A DNA stretch of 9,938 bases. Source: an uncultured Anaerovibrio sp. GTDB taxonomy: Bacteria > Bacillota > Negativicutes > Selenomonadales > Selenomonadaceae. The translations under genes were made by a program, and so were the position numbers. Shown here piece by piece: positions 6,485 to 9,938 of this stretch. The notes under the pieces are model-generated. The model was not told the origin of the DNA and did no database searches. It saw nothing but the letters and a program-made list of their open reading frames with translations. The DNA lies in NCBI GenBank assembly GCA_902785445.1, contig CACZYN010000051.1:1-9938 (forward strand), written 5' to 3'. Position 1 is the stretch's first letter; every line of letters begins with the position of its first letter.

Positions 6485-6560
6485 TGGAGCGGAAAACGAG
6501 ACTCGAACTCGCGACCCCCACCTTGGCAAGGTGATGCTCTACCAACTGAGCTATTTCCGC
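6485..6560 (-). tRNA. tRNA-Gly (anticodon GCC)
   Basis: The 76-base cloverleaf pairs GCGGAAA with TTTCCGC in the acceptor. The anticodon loop TTGCCAA carries GCC, and the T arm contains GTTCGAGTC. The discriminator base is U and CCA is encoded. It is separated by 5 bases from tRNA-Cys and 4 from tRNA-Asp, so the three are processed from one transcript. Confidence 0.97.
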
Positions 6561-6564
6561 ATAA

Positions 6565-6641
6565 TGGCGACCCGAAGGGGACTTGAACCCCTGACCTCCG
6601 CCGTGACAGGGCGGCATTCTAACCAACTAAACTACCGGGCC
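6565..6641 (-). tRNA. tRNA-Asp (anticodon GTC)
   Basis: The 77-base cloverleaf pairs GGCCCGG with TCGGGTC in the acceptor, with two G-U pairs. The anticodon loop CTGTCAC carries GTC. The discriminator base is G, an AspRS identity element, and CCA is encoded. It is the first gene of the operon, about 25 bases downstream of the predicted transcription start. Confidence 0.97.
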
Positions 6642-6672
6642 GCAGTTTATATCGCTTTTGACGACGATAACT

Positions 6673-6701
6673 ATTATAAAGGATACATATACCTTTGTCA
6701 A
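6673..6701 (-). promoter_or_regulatory. Consensus promoter of the tRNA operon
   Basis: On the minus strand TTGACA (6701-6696), exactly 17 bases, then TATAAT (6678-6673) match the sigma-70/sigma-A consensus at all 12 positions. Strong expression is expected. Confidence 0.9.
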
Positions 6702-6709
6702 CAAGATAA

Positions 6710-6738
6710 TTAATTTTACTTTTATATGAGCTTATAAC
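6710..6738 (+). promoter_or_regulatory. Weak candidate promoter for the unknown gene at 6807
   Basis: TTAATT (6710-6715), a 17-base spacer and TATAAC (6733-6738) are the best match I find before this gene. It would be back-to-back with the tRNA promoter, with 8 bp between the -35 boxes. The -35 is poor, so the call is tentative. Confidence 0.3.
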
Positions 6739-6806
6739 TACCTGCATTTGTGACGATATATGAATTAGAACAGGGATGTTATGAACTGTTACAGGGAGGT
6801 TTTATT

Positions 6807-7841
6807 ATGCTGGAAGGAATCGGCCGAATAGGTGCTTATGTACAAACGAAAAATCTGAAAACCGCTGCCAAATACCGCATAAAAACTGGGCAAAGCCTGC
6901 TTCCCAGTAAAACTGACAGGATTCAAAGTGCTTTGCAGCAAATTAACAAGAACCAAAGCTCTCAAGGTAGCGATTCTGTCCGGACGGCCACTATTAAATC
7001 GAAGCTGAAGGGTGGTCGCAAACTAACTGCTGACGAAATGAACTATCTAAAGGAAAAGGATCCTGACCTATACCGCAAAGCCAAAGGGGCCCAGAAGGCC
7101 CGTGAGGAATTGGAACAGGATTTGTCAAGGTGCCACACCAAGCAGGAAGCCCGTCAGGCGGTTATGCGGGCCCAATTAAAAGCCTCCAGCGAGGCCATGT
7201 CTGAAATAGCTGCTGCCAAGAGTGGCGGTTGCGGTGCTGTGGGCGGTTTTGGTGGAGCAAATTCCGCCTCATTTGATGATGGCATAGGTGATACCTCTGA
7301 TATTTCCGCCTCATCAGCTACAGCCAATGAAGCAAACATCTCAACCGATGATGGTGCATCTGTAAATGTTGAAGATGCTTCAGCCACTGCCAGTGAGAAG
7401 ACAGAAGCCAAAGAGATGCTGTCAAATATTCTTAAAGATATTAAGAGTGCCCTTTCCGAACTTACCAAGGCTGAAGGAAACGACCAAGATGCGGAGAATG
7501 GACAGACAGAAGGCACCCAGATCAATGATGAAGCCAACGCACAGGCAGCCAATGTTTCCGGCTCCGCCACCAATAATGGCAAAACCAAAGTTGATGACAT
7601 TATCGAAAAATTCATCTATAAAATGCGCGCCATACAAAATGCCTGGGATGAATTTACCCACAGCAAGGAATACAAGGAAATGCCAGAAGGATATGGGCCA
7701 AATGAGGGTGAAGCCGCTAATGGTTACAAGCCTAAAACCAGTGCCAGCGACACAGCAATAATGGATATAATCAATCTGTATAACGCCTCCACCTCAGAGG
7801 CCAATTTACCTGTCAGCGGCAACCTTGATATATTGCAGTAA
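6807..7841 (+). CDS. Protein of unknown function with a charged helical N half and low-complexity middle
   Basis: I do not recognise this 344-residue protein. The start is the ATG at 6807, with AGGGAGG 8 bases upstream. The frame runs back to a GTG at 6750 without a ribosome site. There is no signal peptide or membrane segment, so it is probably cytoplasmic or exported by a non-Sec route. Residues 1-60 are basic and polar. Residues 62-135 look like a folded, conserved helical module, with LKGGRKLTADEMNYLKEKDP followed by KAREELEQDLSRC and EARQAVMRAQLKASSEA. Residues 139-152 are Gly-rich with one Cys. Residues 153-260 are rich in Ala, Ser, Asp, Glu, Asn and Thr and are probably disordered, interrupted by a helix at about 195-223. 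A second helical patch follows at 262-292. Codon use resembles the neighbours. It stands alone between a divergent tRNA operon and its own terminator. Confidence 0.8.
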   Translation: MLEGIGRIGAYVQTKNLKTAAKYRIKTGQSLLPSKTDRIQSALQQINKNQSSQGSDSVRTATIKSKLKGGRKLTADEMNYLKEKDPDLYRKAKGAQKAREELEQDLSRCHTKQEARQAVMRAQLKASSEAMSEIAAAKSGGCGAVGGFGGANSASFDDGIGDTSDISASSATANEANISTDDGASVNVEDASATASEKTEAKEMLSNILKDIKSALSELTKAEGNDQDAENGQTEGTQINDEANAQAANVSGSATNNGKTKVDDIIEKFIYKMRAIQNAWDEFTHSKEYKEMPEGYGPNEGEAANGYKPKTSASDTAIMDIINLYNASTSEANLPVSGNLDILQ

Positions 7842-7894
7842 TTTTGCTAACACAATGATTCCCATAAATTGAAATACCCAAGATATAATTGCAG

Positions 7895-7942
7895 AGACCC
7901 CCATAAGTTAAACCAAGTAATCTAACTTATGAGGGTCTTTTT
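7895..7942 (+). terminator. Terminator of the unknown gene
   Basis: AGACCCCCATAAGTTA (7895-7910) pairs with TAACTTATGAGGGTCT (7923-7938) over 16 positions with one mismatch. The stem is followed by TTTTT. It lies 53 bases after the stop codon and 20 bases before the end of the convergent decarboxylase gene. On the minus strand there is no T run, so it mainly serves the plus strand. Confidence 0.9.
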
Positions 7943-7962
7943 CACTATTATTAACAAACTAT

Positions 7963-9231
7963 TCAATGCGTGGATGGAATGAGCGAAGCATAAGACTCAC
8001 CCATCAGAACATGCTTATATCCTTCGCCAGATTCTTTCTGTGGGCAGGTGAGGCTAACATCCACGCAGGATTGGAATACCATAACAATGTCGCTGCCACC
8101 AAAGAGGAAATACCCCATAGGATCGCCCTTCCTAACAACATCTCCCACAGCCAGATTTTCTTCCCAGTTACAGGAACAGATCTGAGACATTCCAATCGGC
8201 AAAATAGCCACCAGACCGTACTCATCTGTATCAATAACAACGCAATCCCTGGTTTCAATCATTTGCCACCCCGGAATTTCATCAAACAAACGATAGCGGG
8301 ACAGCTTTGGATCCCACTCAGTAACTCCGCCAGCAGCATTGGTTCCCGGGATTTTACGTAGCTCAACAATCTTTCCGCTAACCGGGAAATGATACCGATG
8401 ATAGTCATTTACATCAAGAAAAGTATGGGTCAGGGTACCACCTTTAAATGCATCGCCATAGGCAGAGTCAGGTCCCAGCAGTTGAGCGATGGAAGTGAAA
8501 TTGGCGGACTTAATGGCAACGCCTTCTTTTTGTACAAGATTACCTGTTTCGTCGATATGCCAAATTCCTTGCGGTGTAGAATCCGCCGGAGCAACTACCT
8601 GGCTATCCGCAATTGGACGAACAGATGGATCGACCAGATGACGGGCAAACCAATCGTTAAAGCTGTTCCATACATTGTGATCTGCATACCAGCCATATTG
8701 CATATTCATAGATGGGTCCTGCTTTATTCTCGTGTAGTAGCTGTCATTCCAGCTCTCCTTTGTAGAAAGGAACCTGCCCCATTCATTGGAATAATCACGA
8801 CACCAAGTTGCAATAGGTTCATGATATTGAAGAGAAGGATAGTAATATCCCCGGTTCTCCAACTCCTCCAGCGGCTGATCCACTATAAACCAGAAATAAT
8901 CAACACTCTGGTCTATATGGCCATATAGTGTAGGATAAGAAGCATCTGACAGCACATTCCATGGCATGCAGGTCACAGCCCAATCCAGAAATGTATATAA
9001 TTCATCAACGCTTTGTATTGGGTTTGTATTAAGATCCGGATTGACTGCACGGGCCCTTGCGATGGATTTTTCCATCAGTTTCATCAGTTCAGGATCTTCA
9101 TTCAAATATTTCATCATGGAAAGAGTAGCCTGGGAATGTGGCAAATTTGTTTTGGGAACAGCCGCCTGTGCCCCAAGGCTGCAAAGCAACAACACAAGCC
9201 CCAACAACAACGTAAAGATTTTTCTTCGCAT
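7963..9231 (-). CDS. Exported phosphatidylserine-decarboxylase-family protein
   Basis: The 422-residue protein has a Sec signal peptide: MRRK, a hydrophobic core at 5-20, and an AQA-A cleavage site near 23. It should act outside the cytoplasm. Residues about 30-190 form a Trp/Tyr-rich domain that resembles the N-terminal region of PSD-related proteins. The decarboxylase domain follows, with DWFARHL plus RPIADS (193-210), VAPADS (213-218), DVNDYHRYHFP (273-283) and FGGSDIVMVF (377-386). By alignment with E. coli Psd (Asp90, His147, Ser254), the self-cleavage and pyruvoyl residues are Asp217, His281 and Ser380. All are present, but the usual LGST motif reads GGSD. Housekeeping Psd is a membrane enzyme making phosphatidylethanolamine. 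This secreted form may act on free amino acids or lipids in the periplasm; fungal PsiD shows the family can decarboxylate tryptophan. Substrate is inference. The start has AAGGAGG 8 bases upstream. Confidence 0.85.
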   Translation of the reverse strand: MRRKIFTLLLGLVLLLCSLGAQAAVPKTNLPHSQATLSMMKYLNEDPELMKLMEKSIARARAVNPDLNTNPIQSVDELYTFLDWAVTCMPWNVLSDASYPTLYGHIDQSVDYFWFIVDQPLEELENRGYYYPSLQYHEPIATWCRDYSNEWGRFLSTKESWNDSYYTRIKQDPSMNMQYGWYADHNVWNSFNDWFARHLVDPSVRPIADSQVVAPADSTPQGIWHIDETGNLVQKEGVAIKSANFTSIAQLLGPDSAYGDAFKGGTLTHTFLDVNDYHRYHFPVSGKIVELRKIPGTNAAGGVTEWDPKLSRYRLFDEIPGWQMIETRDCVVIDTDEYGLVAILPIGMSQICSCNWEENLAVGDVVRKGDPMGYFLFGGSDIVMVFQSCVDVSLTCPQKESGEGYKHVLMGESYASLIPSTH

Positions 9232-9378
9232 GTAAAGAACCTCCTTGCTTTATTCGTAGGTGAATAAACATATCGGAACAATTTTTATTTCTAGTTCGAC
9301 ATATTATTTAGAAAATCCTTCCGTTTAGATGTGGATTGAAGTATCCTTATCCTTCACAATTCATCCATTAAGACAAAA

Positions 9379-9938
9379 TCACGAAATTTCCACCAATTCA
9401 ATCTGAAAAGTCAGTTCCTTGCCAGCTAGCTCGTGGTTGGCATCAAAGGTAATCTCCGTATCGGTCTTTTCAGTAACAGTGACAGGGAATGGCTGCCCCA
9501 TTGGGTTGGTAAGGTATACATGCTGGCCCTTTTCCAGATTCTCAGCACCTGGAACCTGGTCAATCTCCAAAGTCATAATGGCATTAGGATTTACCTCACC
9601 ATAGGCGTCCTTTGGCTCCATGTGGGCATCCTTGATCTCGCCCACCTTCATATCAGCCACAGCCACATCAAAACCGCGAATCATCATACCGGCACCACAC
9701 ACAAATTCCAATGGCTCACCACGGTCATAGGAAGAATCAAACTGAGTACCGTCATTAAGAGTACCCTTGTAGTGAACCCGAACCTTCTTGCCCACATTAG
9801 GGCCTTCAATGCCCGGAACAGTATGGGAACCACAGCCGCCGCAGCCTGCGTGACCGCCACAGCCACCGTCCTCATGATGACCGCAATCGTGATCCTCACC
9901 ATGATGATGGTCGCAATTTACGCCACCTGATACAAGCT
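9379..9938 (-). CDS. SlyD-like FKBP prolyl isomerase with N-terminal His/Cys-rich segment; 5' end cut by window
   Basis: This is a peptidyl-prolyl cis-trans isomerase and chaperone of the SlyD type. The FKBP fold begins with KKVRVHYKGTLNDGTQFDSS. It continues with the GAGMMIRGFD loop and AYGEVNP, then the inserted chaperone (IF) domain, and ends with LTFQIELVEIS at the stop (9379-9381). A GTG at 9795 could be taken as the start, but the frame stays open to the window edge without any in-frame ATG. The extra codons (9796-9938) encode a striking segment with five Cys and eight His, including HHH and HH pairs and GGCGGH / GCGGCG. I conclude the gene starts outside the window. Typical SlyD proteins carry their metal-binding His/Cys tail at the C terminus; this one ends right after the FKBP fold. 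Metal (probably nickel or zinc) binding is inferred from composition. No clear terminator follows. Confidence 0.88.
   Translation of the reverse strand, partial: LVSGGVNCDHHHGEDHDCGHHEDGGCGGHAGCGGCGSHTVPGIEGPNVGKKVRVHYKGTLNDGTQFDSSYDRGEPLEFVCGAGMMIRGFDVAVADMKVGEIKDAHMEPKDAYGEVNPNAIMTLEIDQVPGAENLEKGQHVYLTNPMGQPFPVTVTEKTDTEITFDANHELAGKELTFQIELVEIS

Noticed and set aside
6332..6713. Plus-strand open frames across the tRNA cluster
   Set aside because: They read the antisense of three tRNAs and a terminator. The cloverleaf structures and the consensus minus-strand promoter explain this region fully.
7154..7615. Open frame of 153 codons on the minus strand opposite the unknown gene, with a hydrophobic-looking translation
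   Set aside because: It is the mirror of the Ala/Ser/Glu-rich plus-strand gene, whose GCN/TCN/GAN codons rarely give stops on the other strand. There is no ribosome site, and the plus-strand gene has a good start and terminator.
8389..9267. Long plus-strand open frames opposite the decarboxylase gene
   Set aside because: They overlap a minus-strand gene with clear family motifs, signal peptide and AAGGAGG site. The plus-strand translations show no recognisable motif.
9232..9378. Promoter of the decarboxylase gene and terminator of the FKBP gene
   Set aside because: Only weak matches were seen (for example TTGTTC-N17-TACGAA). A five-pair hairpin (TGAAG/CTTCA near 9335-9355) has no following T run. 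Neither is good enough to annotate, so transcription of the decarboxylase could be read-through from the FKBP gene.
9793..9795. GTG at 9795 as the start of the FKBP gene
   Set aside because: No ribosome site precedes it (the bases upstream encode GIEGPN in frame), and the frame continues with a biased His/Cys/Gly composition to the window edge, which is typical of real coding sequence.
1..9938. CRISPR array, insertion sequence, prophage or defence cassette
   Set aside because: No regularly spaced repeats, transposase or integrase motifs, terminal inverted repeats or recognisable defence genes were seen. The tRNA cluster has no adjacent integrase or duplicated tRNA end.

Overview
This is an ordinary-looking chromosomal stretch of about 43% GC (judged by eye), most likely from a Gram-negative Firmicute of the class Negativicutes (Selenomonas/Anaerovibrio-like). 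The assignment is inferred from the mix of Firmicutes-style signals (strong AGGAGG ribosome sites, near-consensus TTGACA/TATAAT promoters, CCA encoded in every tRNA gene, EpsC-type serine acetyltransferase) with several exported envelope proteins. The genus is a guess. No mobile element, CRISPR array, prophage gene or defence cassette is visible.

Layout. Positions 1-245 hold the 5' part of murB (minus strand), divergent from a membrane-anchored protein with three beta-sandwich repeats and a C-terminal SGNH/GDSL hydrolase (424-2052, plus). A two-way terminator separates this from a run of minus-strand genes. Read in transcription order, these are a tRNA operon Asp-Gly-Cys (6641-6405), a PilZ-domain c-di-GMP receptor (6141-5455), ribF (5203-4277), a Tat-exported peptidoglycan amidase (4213-3596), rpsO (3451-3185) and the serine acetyltransferase cysE (3045-2140). 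Most units have a recognisable promoter and an intrinsic terminator. The ribF-amidase pair appears to share one transcript.

From 6807 to 7841 a plus-strand gene encodes an unrecognised 344-residue protein with a charged N-terminal half and an Ala/Ser/Asp/Glu/Asn-rich middle. Convergent to it is a minus-strand gene (7963-9231) for an exported protein of the phosphatidylserine decarboxylase family. The right edge cuts a minus-strand SlyD-like FKBP prolyl isomerase. Its reading frame continues upstream of the FKBP domain into a His/Cys/Gly-rich, probably metal-binding segment and then off the window.

Functionally the window mixes housekeeping genes (MurB, RibF, S15, CysE, tRNAs) with envelope genes (SGNH hydrolase, amidase, exported decarboxylase) and one second-messenger receptor. 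The points most worth following are the exported PSD-like enzyme, the N-terminal metal-binding extension of the FKBP, the unknown protein, and a tetraloop hairpin that would sit at the extreme 5' end of the rpsO transcript. I see no convincing new multi-gene system.
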